Part shown: positions 36,795 through 45,604 of the stretch, one piece after another | Position numbering within the stretch: position 1 is the first letter of the stretch | Layout: every line of letters starts with the position of its first letter | Assembly (NCBI GenBank): GCA_903828595.1 | Contig: CAIKMS010000025.1 | Coordinates: forward strand, 1-54,215 | Length of the DNA: 54,215 nt | Source of the DNA: an uncultured Pseudomonadota bacterium | GTDB lineage: Bacteria; Pseudomonadota; Gammaproteobacteria; Steroidobacterales; Steroidobacteraceae | Direction: 5' to 3' | Notes under the pieces: generated by a model | Databases searched by the model: none | Seen by the model: only the letters and a program-made list of their open reading frames with translations | Told to the model about the DNA's origin: nothing | Program-made: the position numbers and the translations under genes

Positions 36795-38546
36795 TCAGGC
36801 TCCAAAGCGGCGCGATATGACAGCCCAGAGGATGTCTAACGGCATGACAAAGAAATGGAACAGAACCAACACAGCGACGGTCCCGGCCAGAGACCAGGTT
36901 AAAAGTCGCTTCCGCCAGATCCGTTTATTCAACCGTTCACCCATCGTGACTATTTGCGGAACCATCGCCAGCGGCGGGACCTTGAGTAGGCGGCGTAAGT
37001 CATTCGGTCCACGTACCGAGCCGGTGTTAGCTTCTCGCAACCAGCCCAAACCCAATGCCAGGCCTAAGCTCAGTAGAAGGCCGGAAATCAACACGAACAG
37101 TCGCTTTGGGCTGACAGGCTGCTCAGGCGGCAATGGCGGTTCGATAAGAGTGAAACGCTCACCTTTGCGCTCAGTTTCCAGGTTCTGGGAGACTTCTGCC
37201 TCGGTCTGCTTGGCACGCACTTCACCGTATTTCACACGCAAGCTTTCCGAATCTCGCATCAGTCCACGGTACTCGCGCTCGACTTCCGGTGCGGCGGCCA
37301 GACGTGACTCGTAGTTACCTAGCTTCGCCTGCAAATCCCCTTGCTTCTTCATCAAGGTGTCACGCTCAGCGCTCAGCGCCTCAAGCTGACCTTTAACCTG
37401 GATGTACGCCGGATTATCCGGCCGAGCGGTCTTGGCATGCGCCACGGCAGGGGCGCTGGCCGCCGCCTGCTGCAGACTGGCTACTTGGCGCTCTAATCTT
37501 TTAACGTCTGGATGATCGCTGCTATAACGCTCGCGAGCAGCCGCCAGCTGACCCTTAGTCGACTCCAGCTGACGGGCAATATCGTTAACATCCGAGTCGG
37601 AGTCGACTTGAGCTTCCAGGCCGGCGATCTCGCGCTGAGCTGCCAACACTTCCGGATGGTCCGGTGAGTAACGGGCCAGAGCCCCCGCTAGCTGCGAACG
37701 AGCTGCTTTGAGTCGCTCACCGGGCGACATGATGCGCTGTCCGGTATCGGCGAAAAGGCTGGCTGTCGGGTTCAGAGCGGCCAACTGCGCCTGCATGATC
37801 AAAAGTTGTTGGTTCAGCGTGCTAATGCGGTTGTTGACATCGCGCAGTTCCATGTCGGTGCGTTCGGTGCCATTGAGGTTCAAGGCCGACAATTCAGGCA
37901 AACTGTCATGATGCTTGCCTTTGAATTCCGAAATCTTGGCATCTACTGCTGCGATCGATGCACTGAGTTTCTCCGCCTCTTCCTTTAAGAAGCTGGCCGC
38001 CTGCTCGGATTGTTTGGCGCGCGAAGTCGAGTTCTCATTCAGGTACAGCGAGGTTAATTCGTTAGCAACTTTGTACGCGAGGTCTGGGGTGCGATTGTCG
38101 TAAGACACACTGAACGCGATGTTAGCGCGGGTCGGTCTACCGCTGCGGGGATCAATCACATCGGCGCTAATCATCGCCATGTGAACGTCATCACGCATTT
38201 TCTTCAGCACCACCTCACGCGGCTTCGACTTACGAATCTGTGGGTATAAATCGTAGCGATCAATGATCTGCATCAGATTTTGGCTGGTCATTACGCGCTG
38301 GCTGATGACCTGAACACGTTGATCCGCAAATGAGGTGATCGTGGAGCGAACCATCTCCTGAGGAATTTCTTGTTGCTCGATCAAAATCGTGCCAGAAGAC
38401 TGATAGGTCGGTGGCCACAAAAAAGCCAGCAGCACGGTTAAGGTCGCAGCCACGGCAAAGATTACAGATATGTAGCCCTGGTGGCGTCGTAGCGCTGTTA
38501 AGCGCTCTCGAATGTTTGAGGTCTCAGTATTTTCCACAGTTGCCAC
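36795..38546 (-). CDS. Polysaccharide chain-length determinant (Wzz/GumC family, EPS type)
   Basis: A 583-residue inner-membrane protein. The first membrane helix is near residues 25-45, followed by the Wzz entry WPPTYQSSGTILIEQQEIP; a long periplasmic coiled coil spans about 170-440; the second helix is near 485-500 after PPEQPVSPKR. A motif of the form RYSxDHPxV occurs twice (near 300 and 345), as in the exosortase-linked EpsF-type chain-length proteins. An extra hydrophobic segment closes the protein. It sets polymer length together with the kinase-like partner encoded next. Start is GTG 38546. Confidence 0.9.
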   Translation of the reverse strand: MATVENTETSNIRERLTALRRHQGYISVIFAVAATLTVLLAFLWPPTYQSSGTILIEQQEIPQEMVRSTITSFADQRVQVISQRVMTSQNLMQIIDRYDLYPQIRKSKPREVVLKKMRDDVHMAMISADVIDPRSGRPTRANIAFSVSYDNRTPDLAYKVANELTSLYLNENSTSRAKQSEQAASFLKEEAEKLSASIAAVDAKISEFKGKHHDSLPELSALNLNGTERTDMELRDVNNRISTLNQQLLIMQAQLAALNPTASLFADTGQRIMSPGERLKAARSQLAGALARYSPDHPEVLAAQREIAGLEAQVDSDSDVNDIARQLESTKGQLAAARERYSSDHPDVKRLERQVASLQQAAASAPAVAHAKTARPDNPAYIQVKGQLEALSAERDTLMKKQGDLQAKLGNYESRLAAAPEVEREYRGLMRDSESLRVKYGEVRAKQTEAEVSQNLETERKGERFTLIEPPLPPEQPVSPKRLFVLISGLLLSLGLALGLGWLREANTGSVRGPNDLRRLLKVPPLAMVPQIVTMGERLNKRIWRKRLLTWSLAGTVAVLVLFHFFVMPLDILWAVISRRFGA

Positions 38547-38557
38547 AGATTAATGCC

Positions 38558-39748
38558 TCAAAATATTTGGGTGCGCCCAAACGTGCGCGTGATGCTCAGC
38601 ATCCCACCTCGTGACCCGGCTGACGTAGTTGCCGGGTTAAATACACTGGGTAGAATTTTGACCATAGAGTCTGTCAAATGAATGTCTAGGCGCCATTGTG
38701 GCGTGATTAGATATTGTGAAACTGTTTCTAGGTTCACATAATTGCGACGTGACAGTTCAAATCCTACGTAACTATCGTTCAGATTGGTCGAATAGCCGCT
38801 CAAAATCAGATTCCAGCGCGCCGTCGCGTTGTAGGTTACCAACGCGCGCAGGTCACGCTGTAGAGTAAGGTCTCCCAAAGCGCCGGGCTGCGTAAATTGC
38901 TTAGCTGACAACTGCAGCGACAACCTCGGGTGGGTCAATGTCATATCGACGGAGTAAACACTGCTGGTCGTTGAACCCGCCTGCCGATACCGAGATAGCC
39001 GGGTACGCCCATAGGTGGCAGTTGCCGTCAGCGATTCGCTAAATACACGGGTCGCCCCGAGTTGTCCGCTGCGATCGTTAGAGACGTTTGGACCAACATC
39101 CGGATTGTACTCACCACCCGAAAAAACCGCCAACAGTTTAGTGCGCTCACTGATCGCGCGAGAGTACTGCGCATTGGCACTGGTGTAGTGGTAGTTCACA
39201 AAGCTCGAGATCGACCCCGAGTTGTGGAAGGTCGAATGCGACTGCGATACGTCGAGCTGCAAATCGCTGAGCTCACTCAAATGCAAGGTCGCACCACCAT
39301 CAAGGTACTGCGCGATCGAATAGCCACTGGGCCGCACCAGTCCCAAGTCTGTAGGTACGTTGCTAAATAAGTCAGAACGAAAATAGTTACCGCTTAAGCG
39401 CCAGGTAACCCGGTCCATCGCACTCACCCAGCTACTCTCCAGCGACTTGTTGTGCGCACCCGAGCCGGTTGCACCCTGACTTTCACCGGCATTCAGTGTG
39501 GGCTTAAACAAAAAGACGGATCGTTCGTTGTTCCAATCCACCGGCGCTGAAAGAGTCATCACCTCAGCCGAACCGTAGTGGGTGGCGGCAACGGAATATT
39601 GGGGATTATTTTGGTAGGTGGTCATAAAAGAGAGCGACGGCTCCCACATCAGCGGCGCCGCGCACAAATCGCTGGACGCACACAGCCCCGCCGCCAGGGC
39701 CGAAGCGTGCACTGCGTAACGCAGCACCGAGCGGCCCTCTAAAATCAC
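38558..39748 (-). CDS. Outer-membrane beta-barrel protein of the EPS export operon
   Basis: A 396-residue exported protein with a signal peptide ending near residue 30 (DLCAAPL). After it come repeated amphipathic strands of about ten residues with aromatic girdles (SLSFMTTYQNNPQYSV, RLDIHLTDSMVK), and the last residue is Phe (RTFGRTQIF), the outer-membrane insertion signal. I estimate 14-18 strands. Exosortase-linked EPS clusters often carry such a barrel between the Wza and Wzz genes; it may aid polymer passage. GTG 39748 overlaps the Wza stop (GTGA). Confidence 0.75.
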   Translation of the reverse strand: MILEGRSVLRYAVHASALAAGLCASSDLCAAPLMWEPSLSFMTTYQNNPQYSVAATHYGSAEVMTLSAPVDWNNERSVFLFKPTLNAGESQGATGSGAHNKSLESSWVSAMDRVTWRLSGNYFRSDLFSNVPTDLGLVRPSGYSIAQYLDGGATLHLSELSDLQLDVSQSHSTFHNSGSISSFVNYHYTSANAQYSRAISERTKLLAVFSGGEYNPDVGPNVSNDRSGQLGATRVFSESLTATATYGRTRLSRYRQAGSTTSSVYSVDMTLTHPRLSLQLSAKQFTQPGALGDLTLQRDLRALVTYNATARWNLILSGYSTNLNDSYVGFELSRRNYVNLETVSQYLITPQWRLDIHLTDSMVKILPSVFNPATTSAGSRGGMLSITRTFGRTQIF

Positions 39749-40380
39749 GGAACAACGACCGTATCGCCACCCTGAAGCTGGATATTTTGCTCCAGATGCC
39801 GCCCACGGCTCACATCACCGTAATGGAAAACTAAAGCCAGCTGACGACCGTTTTCACGTCGCAAGACGCGAATGTCATTGACGTCAGCAAACGGCGTGGC
39901 GCCCGCGGCCATACTCAACGCCTGCATCACATCCGTGGGGCGATTCATGATGAAGTTGCCGGGTTTGTTGACCTTGCCCACCACGTAGACTTGGTTACCC
40001 GCCGGGGTCTTTAGGGTCACAAACACCACCGCCTCAGGGACCAGACGGCGTAGACGATTCTCTAATTCCAGGCGTAGCTGATCAACGGTGCGGTTAGCCG
40101 CTAGCGGGATATCCCCTGCCAGTGGAAACGACAACCCACCATCGGGCCGAATGACCGCCTCCGCCTGGAGTTCGGTCTCTTTCCAGACCGATACCTGCAG
40201 CACGTCACCCGGCTGCAACAGATAGCCGGCCACGGGTACCGTCGCGGGCGAGGCGGTTGCCACCTGCGCAACCGCGGCAGCCTCACTGGTAACGACGGCT
40301 GGATCTTGGGCCAAGGACGGCGCGGCAGCGATCAGACAACTGATCGCAAGAAAACCACTCAAGTATCTGATATTTTTCAA
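39745..40380 (-). CDS. Polysaccharide export protein, Wza/EpsE-type (poly-export plus SLBB)
   Basis: A 211-residue periplasmic/outer-membrane export protein. Signal peptide 1-24 ends PSLAQ; no lipobox is present at the expected place. The poly-export domain runs from LQPGDVLQVSVWKETELQ through VIRPDGGLSFPLAGDI (about residues 55-110), followed by an SLBB domain with NQVYVVGKVNKPGNF (about 125-200). It is shorter than Wza (379 residues), as is common in exosortase-linked EPS operons. It is the first gene of the minus-strand operon 40380-33859 and is likely controlled from the 524-base region upstream. Confidence 0.9.
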   Translation of the reverse strand: MKNIRYLSGFLAISCLIAAAPSLAQDPAVVTSEAAAVAQVATASPATVPVAGYLLQPGDVLQVSVWKETELQAEAVIRPDGGLSFPLAGDIPLAANRTVDQLRLELENRLRRLVPEAVVFVTLKTPAGNQVYVVGKVNKPGNFIMNRPTDVMQALSMAAGATPFADVNDIRVLRRENGRQLALVFHYGDVSRGRHLEQNIQLQGGDTVVVP

Positions 40381-40904
40381 TTTACCCTCGAAACGATTCT
40401 GGAAAATAAAGCGACACCGACCGCGGTCGTCACGGTCCTGTAACCCTCTGTTGCCGGAAGGCTAGGTGTTTTTTCTTACGGTATGATGGCAACGGCGCAG
40501 GTGTCTAAACTTATCTCTCTGGTTTGAGACATAACTCACTAAAATTCATGAAAAAAGCACCTCCAAATCAAGCTGCCGGCTCGATCGATGAGGCTTCACT
40601 CTTGTGAGTATTCCTCGCCTTGTAACCAAATCATCACCTCCAACCGTAACAATTAGCAGACAAAGCTTTCAGGCCTGAAGTGAGAGTCGCTGCTCGCGAG
40701 ACTTGAAGCAAAGCACGTTATAAAACAGTGTGAAGGTGGGGAGTCTTTAAGCTTATTGCTGCTTAGCGGTACGGTTAGCCCTGATGAGCCAAGGTCGCTT
40801 CATCGCGGGTCACAACCAAGGCCTGCGGCATGGCATGACTTTACGTCTTTACACCCGGTCACCCGCGGTCTGTCACAGGATCCCTTTTCTCGAGGAGTAG
40901 ACTT
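40381..40904. promoter_or_regulatory. Divergent control region between the EPS export operon and the porin gene
   Basis: No gene was found in these 524 bases. Structure that can be seen: a 12-base palindrome CGACCGCGGTCG at 40418-40429, 38 bases before the wza start; an imperfect inverted repeat TGTCTAAAC (40502-40510) / GTTTGAGACA (40522-40531); a 12-base palindrome TTCAGGCCTGAA at 40668-40679; and a second copy of CCGCGGTC-GTCAC at 40863-40876 close to the porin start (first copy 40421-40433). These look like operators for one or more dimeric regulators. No clear -35/-10 pair or sigma-54 site could be assigned. Confidence 0.5.
40502..40531. promoter_or_regulatory. Inverted repeat, possible operator
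   Basis: TGTCTAAAC and GTTTGAGACA are reverse complements apart from one missing base, with an 11-base spacer. The right arm contains TTTGAGAC, which recurs in intergenic DNA at 6182-6189 and 12666-12673, and as its complement at 4402-4409 and 26566-26573. Confidence 0.35.
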
Positions 40905-42548
40905 TTGAGCGCAAAGAACCTACGAGCAGCTGTCGCTGCCATGCTGTTTTCGATCGCACCCGGCGCCGCTCATGCGGCCGGCGAGCAGCAAAACCTCGAG
41001 GAACTCCGCCTCACTGTTATTAATCTGCTCCAAACTCTAGTCGACCAGGGCGTCATGCCCCGAGAAAAAGCCGCTTTGCTGGTCAAGCAGGCGCAGGAAA
41101 AGGCGGCAGCGGACGCCGCAGCGGGCGCTAAGCGCGATGAGGGAGCAGTGCGCGTCCCCTACGTGCCACAGACCGTACGGGATGAGATTTCCAAGCAGGT
41201 AGCCGCCGAGGTTGCTCCGGGCGTCGTGAAGGATGTGGTCACTCAGGCAAAGGCGGAAGGCTGGGGCGTTCCAGGAGCCCTACCCGACTGGCTAAGCCAA
41301 GTCCGCATGACCGGCGATTTGCGCGTGCGCATCCAGGGAGATATCTACAGCAAGGACAATACGCCCAACTCCATTTTGGATTACAACTCCATCAACGCCA
41401 ACGGTGGTGTTACACGAGCCAGTGCCGCCGATGCGGCGTTTTTGAACACCACGGCAAACAACGAGCGTCTGCGCCTGCGTGCACGTTTAGGTGCCGATGC
41501 CAATCTTTCCTCGCACTGGCAAGCGGGCGTACGGCTGAGCACCGGACCGGCTAATGACCCGGCGTCAGAGACACAAAACGAGGGCACTACCGCTGCCCGA
41601 TACAACGTGGGCCTGGATCTGGGCTACATTCGCTTTGTCAACAACGATGCAGCGGGTTTCCAGAACCTAACGGCTTCAGGGGGCCGCATTCTCAACCCGT
41701 GGTTCAGCCCTACCGAACTGGTCTACGCCCGAGACCTGACCTTTGAAGGTTTGGCCGGCACCGGCCGCTATGCCTTTGGCAGCGCAGGCAGCGACCCAGA
41801 GGCTCGCCACCAGCTGTTTGCCACCGCTGGCGCGTTCCCCGTTCAGTACGTCGCGATCGACCGTAGCCAAGATAAGTGGATGGTGGGTGGGCAGTTAGGC
41901 GCGAAGCTGCAAATGACCGATGCTGACAGCTTCAAATTGGCGGCCGCCTACTACGATTTCATAAACGTGGCCGGCGTTGCCAACAACCCCTCGTATTTCA
42001 CCACCTACAACGCCACCGCCCCGCAGTTCGTGCGCAATGGCAACTCGATGTTCTCTATTGCCACTGTGGCAGCTACAGACTCCAGCGTTCTACTCTACGG
42101 CCTGGCATCGAATTTCAAGGTGGCAGACTTAGCAGCCAACTACGTGCACTCCTTCGGTCGCTATGCCTTGAGCATCAACGCTGAAGCCGTAGAAAATTTG
42201 GGTTTTGATCAGAAGCAAATCCTGGCCCGTACCGGGCAACTGATTGCCAAGCGCAACAAGGGTTACGTGATGGACGTGGCGTTTGGTGATCCGACGCCTG
42301 AAACTCTCGGTCAATGGCGCGCCACGGTGGGCTACAGGTACGTTCAGCGTGACGCGGTTCTGGATGCCTGGACGGATCCCGATCTGCATTTGGGTGGCAC
42401 CAATGCCGTGGGTTACTACGTGATCGGTGACTTTGGCCTGGGTGGTAAGACGTGGACTCGACTGCGTTACCTGTCCGGCAACGAAATTGATGGCCCACCG
42501 CGCTTTGGTGTTGACGTTATTCAGTGGGACCTGCTCACTCGGTTCTAA
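40905..42548 (+). CDS. Putative outer-membrane porin with N-terminal coiled coil
   Basis: A 547-residue exported protein. TTG 40905 is the start, backed by GAGGAG eight bases upstream. The signal peptide ends near residue 25 (GAAHAAG). A helical segment (about 28-115) resembles the trimerising coiled coil of 'putative porin' families, and the barrel begins at VRMTGDLRVRIQGD. Strands alternate to the end, and the last residue is Phe (WDLLTRF), the barrel assembly signal. The mature protein has no cysteine. It is divergent from the EPS export operon. Substrate unknown; a general diffusion or sugar channel is likely. Confidence 0.85.
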   Translation: MSAKNLRAAVAAMLFSIAPGAAHAAGEQQNLEELRLTVINLLQTLVDQGVMPREKAALLVKQAQEKAAADAAAGAKRDEGAVRVPYVPQTVRDEISKQVAAEVAPGVVKDVVTQAKAEGWGVPGALPDWLSQVRMTGDLRVRIQGDIYSKDNTPNSILDYNSINANGGVTRASAADAAFLNTTANNERLRLRARLGADANLSSHWQAGVRLSTGPANDPASETQNEGTTAARYNVGLDLGYIRFVNNDAAGFQNLTASGGRILNPWFSPTELVYARDLTFEGLAGTGRYAFGSAGSDPEARHQLFATAGAFPVQYVAIDRSQDKWMVGGQLGAKLQMTDADSFKLAAAYYDFINVAGVANNPSYFTTYNATAPQFVRNGNSMFSIATVAATDSSVLLYGLASNFKVADLAANYVHSFGRYALSINAEAVENLGFDQKQILARTGQLIAKRNKGYVMDVAFGDPTPETLGQWRATVGYRYVQRDAVLDAWTDPDLHLGGTNAVGYYVIGDFGLGGKTWTRLRYLSGNEIDGPPRFGVDVIQWDLLTRF

Positions 42549-42562
42549 AGAAACGATCGAGC

Positions 42563-42590
42563 CTGCGAAGCGGCAAAAGCCGCTTCGCAG
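42563..42590 (+). terminator. Strong hairpin after the porin gene
   Basis: CTGCGAAGCGGC and GCCGCTTCGCAG form a perfect 12-base stem around an AAAA loop, starting 15 bases after the porin stop. Only a weak CTGATTT follows. It probably ends or attenuates porin transcription before the DsbA-like gene. Confidence 0.65.
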
Positions 42591-42681
42591 CTGATTTAGC
42601 CACACCGAAAGTGACTCCTTCCCATTGGCGTAGCTGAGGCTACTGCCTCACAAGTCGAGCCTAGAATTGCGAGGTACCGCT

Positions 42682-43767
42682 GTGACAACGTCTTCATCCG
42701 CATGTCTGCGGACCACTATCATCAGCTTGCTGACGCTGACCCTCGCTATACCCGTCGCCCGTGCGGACGTAGACCTCAACCCCAACGCGCCGCTGGCGCA
42801 GATTGGCAACGAGCAATTGACTACCCGGGATGCCAGTGAAGCGGCGCGCAGCAAGCAATTGCGACTGCAAGCCGAACACGACCGTCAAATCCGTGAATAC
42901 GACGTCGCTGCACGCTTAGCGCGTGATGAGGCCTGGAGCGCTGAGGCAGACCGTCTGATCAATGAGCGGGTCTTGGCTTTGGAAGCAAAGGCGCGCCGCT
43001 CAACTCCTGAAAAGCTCCTGGAACAGATCAAAGTTCCACCCGTCACCGCCCAAGAGGCGCGCACGATTTACGATGAACATGCCCGCGAAATTAAACAGCC
43101 CTACGAGTCGGTCGAGCAGGCCATTTTTGAAGAACTGGCGCGTGAGCATAAGCTACAGGCTAAGCAGACTTACCTAAAGGGCTTGCGAAACCAATACGGC
43201 GCGCGAAGCCTGGTAGAACCCACCCGCTTTACGGTGGATATCAATGGGCCAACCCTGGGACCTAAGGATGCGCCAGTCACCTTGGTCTTGTTCGCCGACT
43301 TTCAATGTCCGTATTGCGCTAAATTGATTCCGCAACTCAATCAGGCGTTGCAGGCCCATCCTAACGATCTCAAGCTGGTTTATCGGCACATGCCTTTGGG
43401 GTCGATTCATCCTCAGGCCATGGGCGCAGCGCTAGCCGCCGTTTGTGCCGATCAGCAGGGTAAGTTCTGGCCTGCCTACGCCGCGTTCTATACGGAGCCT
43501 TCGCAGGCGTCGCTTGCGCCGGCAGCCTTGCGTACCACGGTACTGGGCTTAGGTGTGGATGCTGAAGCCTACGATGCGTGCCTCAAAGCCCCGCAAACGG
43601 CCGACATCATCAAAACCGATTCGGATCTGGCCGACAACCTGGGGCTCACCGGAACCCCCGCCCTGTTCGTTAACGGCCGCCTGCTTCGCGGCAGTCAGCC
43701 TACTGACAAACTGTTAGCCATTATTGATGAAGAGCTGCAGCAGGCGCGTTCTACCAAAGCACGCTAA
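42682..43767 (+). CDS. Periplasmic thioredoxin-fold (DsbA-like) protein with SurA-like N-terminal helices
   Basis: A 361-residue exported protein. GTG 42682 is chosen because GAGG lies seven bases upstream. The signal peptide ends PVARA. Residues ~30-170 are helical and resemble the SurA/PpiC chaperone arms (VTAQEARTIYDEHAREI, then the YESVEQAIFEEL helix). From about 185 it is a thioredoxin_4/DsbA fold: FADFQCPYCAKL with C209/C212, and the cis-proline loop LTGTPALFVNG. It probably forms or isomerises disulfides or acts as a holdase in the periplasm. It follows the porin on the same strand, but that porin has no cysteines, so a chaperone role would fit better there. Confidence 0.82.
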   Translation: MTTSSSACLRTTIISLLTLTLAIPVARADVDLNPNAPLAQIGNEQLTTRDASEAARSKQLRLQAEHDRQIREYDVAARLARDEAWSAEADRLINERVLALEAKARRSTPEKLLEQIKVPPVTAQEARTIYDEHAREIKQPYESVEQAIFEELAREHKLQAKQTYLKGLRNQYGARSLVEPTRFTVDINGPTLGPKDAPVTLVLFADFQCPYCAKLIPQLNQALQAHPNDLKLVYRHMPLGSIHPQAMGAALAAVCADQQGKFWPAYAAFYTEPSQASLAPAALRTTVLGLGVDAEAYDACLKAPQTADIIKTDSDLADNLGLTGTPALFVNGRLLRGSQPTDKLLAIIDEELQQARSTKAR

Positions 43768-43840
43768 ACGATTGCAACTCTCACCCTAGCGAAAGCTCAG
43801 CGTTTAGCAATCGGCGCCCGCGTGTCTTAAGAGCCCCGAC

Positions 43841-44494
43841 TTAACGAGTTAGGCTGGGCGATACCGTGAGCAAATCCACCTGAGCCTTAGTCTCGTCGAC
43901 AAGATTGTCGACCCGTGTGCGCATAATGCGCGTGAACGGCTCGTCAATGGTGGTCTTACCAAATGAACTCATGTGCGAATAGCGATCCAGGACGTCGATC
44001 GTAATATCGTGCAGCTTGGCATTGCGCGCCGTGCACTCGGCAACCTGACTGGCGGCTTGAGCCGTTTTAGCTTGCAACTCCGCGCGTGTTTTTTCTGATT
44101 GATCCAAGTTGGTCGCCGTTTCTCGGTAGCGCGCAATCAACTCTTCCATACCCTTACGTTGCTGCGCGGCGGTTTGCTCGGCAGCCAGTAATGCTGCCGA
44201 ATTGGCTTTATTGCTGGAACCTTCCGCCGAGGAGCTTTTGGCTCGCAGCGCATCGCGTTCTTTCTTTAGTGCATCACGCTCTTTGCTCGCCGCATCTAAA
44301 TCGGCTTTAAGCTTGGCATTTTCCGTCTGCAACGCGGTCCGCTCGGAGGCCAGCTGTTGATACTGTTGCATCATTTGTGATGAGCCACCGGCGCTGCCAC
44401 CACTACGGGTTGCCTGTGCGAAGGCGTTACTCATCAACCCCATGGCGAGTACGGAAAAACCGGCTAACACACAACGAGAAATGCAACGACTCAT
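43841..44494 (-). CDS. Periplasmic coiled-coil protein of the TonB/ExbBD cluster
   Basis: A 217-residue exported protein of unknown family. ATG 44494 is preceded by GAGGA seven bases upstream. The signal peptide ends SNAFAQ. Residues ~30-155 form a long coiled coil with regular heptads (ENAKLKADLDAASKERDALK and following). A compact C-terminal region carries DVLDRYSHMSSFGKTTIDEP and ends LTVSPSLTR. Only one cysteine remains in the mature protein. The gene follows the TonB-like gene by ten bases and is last in the leftward cluster, so it may be the periplasmic partner or spacer of that energy-coupling machine. Confidence 0.75.
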   Translation of the reverse strand: MSRCISRCVLAGFSVLAMGLMSNAFAQATRSGGSAGGSSQMMQQYQQLASERTALQTENAKLKADLDAASKERDALKKERDALRAKSSSAEGSSNKANSAALLAAEQTAAQQRKGMEELIARYRETATNLDQSEKTRAELQAKTAQAASQVAECTARNAKLHDITIDVLDRYSHMSSFGKTTIDEPFTRIMRTRVDNLVDETKAQVDLLTVSPSLTR

Positions 44495-44504
44495 GGGTAT
44501 TTCC

Positions 44505-45149
44505 TCAAAGCTTCTGCGCAACACGCAAGGTAACAGGCTGTGGCATTTCGATCGGCAATGGGTCGATATGCTTGGATAGAAAGTCTGAGGCGATTGCGCT
44601 GTCTAAAGCCGGGTCACCGGTAGTGCCCACCATCGTGGCCTCTAAAATCTTGCCATCGGCGCTGACCCGAATTCGCGCGTAGCCAGCAAACTTTTTACCT
44701 TTCAGCCGCGGGTCTGTGGACAGGATGTCATGCAACTGCGCGCCCAGACGCTGCTGGGCAGCGCCAAACGGCGACGTACCGTTGCCACCAATCATGTCCC
44801 GACCGCCTAAACGCGAGCCCAGACCAAAGGAGTCTCCGCCCGCGCTGCCGGCGGCATCCAATGCCAGGTTCTCCGCCGGGGCTGGTTGATCGTTGGGAGT
44901 GGGCTCCGGCGGCTGCTCAAAATGCTCTTGCTTCTCCGGTGGCGGAGGCGGCGGTGGCGGTTTATCGTCCGGTGGTGGTGGCGGTGGCGGCTTAATGACC
45001 GTAATCACCTGAACCGTGCGCGCAGCCTTATTGTCCTTGGTCATTAACAGCTGAATGACAAAGCGTGCCGCAATGGCCACGCACAGTAGCAGGACAATAA
45101 CAAAGGCGATCCTGGGTAACCGGCCCTTTGCCTTATTCGGTTCAGCCAT
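44505..45149 (-). CDS. TonB-like energy transducer
   Basis: A 214-residue inner-membrane protein. A single N-terminal membrane anchor (RIAFVIVLLLCVAIAARFVI) is followed by a proline-rich rod with runs of seven and eight prolines, then a Gly-rich linker (GLGSRLGGRDMIGGNG) and a C-terminal TonB domain (AGYARIRVSADGKILEATMV, then PLPIEMPQPVTLRV). In the family it carries the energy from the ExbB/ExbD proton channel across the periplasm to an outer-membrane partner. No TonB-dependent receptor is encoded in the window. It starts 12 bases downstream of exbD. Confidence 0.88.
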   Translation of the reverse strand: MAEPNKAKGRLPRIAFVIVLLLCVAIAARFVIQLLMTKDNKAARTVQVITVIKPPPPPPPDDKPPPPPPPPEKQEHFEQPPEPTPNDQPAPAENLALDAAGSAGGDSFGLGSRLGGRDMIGGNGTSPFGAAQQRLGAQLHDILSTDPRLKGKKFAGYARIRVSADGKILEATMVGTTGDPALDSAIASDFLSKHIDPLPIEMPQPVTLRVAQKL

Positions 45150-45160
45150 TGGAACTCAGC

Positions 45161-45574
45161 TCACTTCACGAGTCGCTGGGTAACTAGACCGAGCTGTGTA
45201 ATATCAAGGCGCCCAACCAAGTCCAGAACATCCACCACTTTCTGGTACTGAATGGTTGAATCGGCCTTAATAATCACCGGCAACTGTGGATTCGCCGCTT
45301 TGTATTGCCGCAGCAGATTTTCCAGTTCCGGCAACGTTACCGGAAAGGTATCTAAGAAGATCGTGCCGTCGGCGGTTACCGTAATGGCTTTGGTCTGCGG
45401 CTTGGCGATCGACGGTGTGTCACTGGCTTTGGGCAAGTTCACCTTGATACCCTGCACAGACGCCGTTGTCATGATGATAAAAATCACCATCAACACATAC
45501 GCAAGATCCAACATCGGCGTGATGTTAATGTCGTCGTATACGTCCTTTTCACCGTCACCGATTGGACCCGACAT
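45161..45574 (-). CDS. ExbD/TolR-family proton channel subunit
   Basis: A 137-residue protein with one membrane helix and a periplasmic domain. DINITPMLDLAYVLMVIFII contains the essential membrane Asp (D23) used for proton flow. The periplasmic part (VNLPKASDTP, ITVTADGTIFLDT, VIIKADSTIQYQKV) matches the ExbD/TolR dimer fold. It partners the ExbB-type domain encoded upstream (31 bases away) and the TonB-like protein downstream. Confidence 0.93.
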   Translation of the reverse strand: MSGPIGDGEKDVYDDINITPMLDLAYVLMVIFIIMTTASVQGIKVNLPKASDTPSIAKPQTKAITVTADGTIFLDTFPVTLPELENLLRQYKAANPQLPVIIKADSTIQYQKVVDVLDLVGRLDITQLGLVTQRLVK

Positions 45575-45604
45575 GGCGTTCTCCGCGCTTTTCGGCGTTA
45601 AATT

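Noticed and set aside
40381..40904. Sigma-54 promoter or cyclic-di-GMP riboswitch for the EPS/porin region
   Set aside because: No TGGCAC-N5-TTGC match and no GEMM-like conserved core were found by reading both strands.
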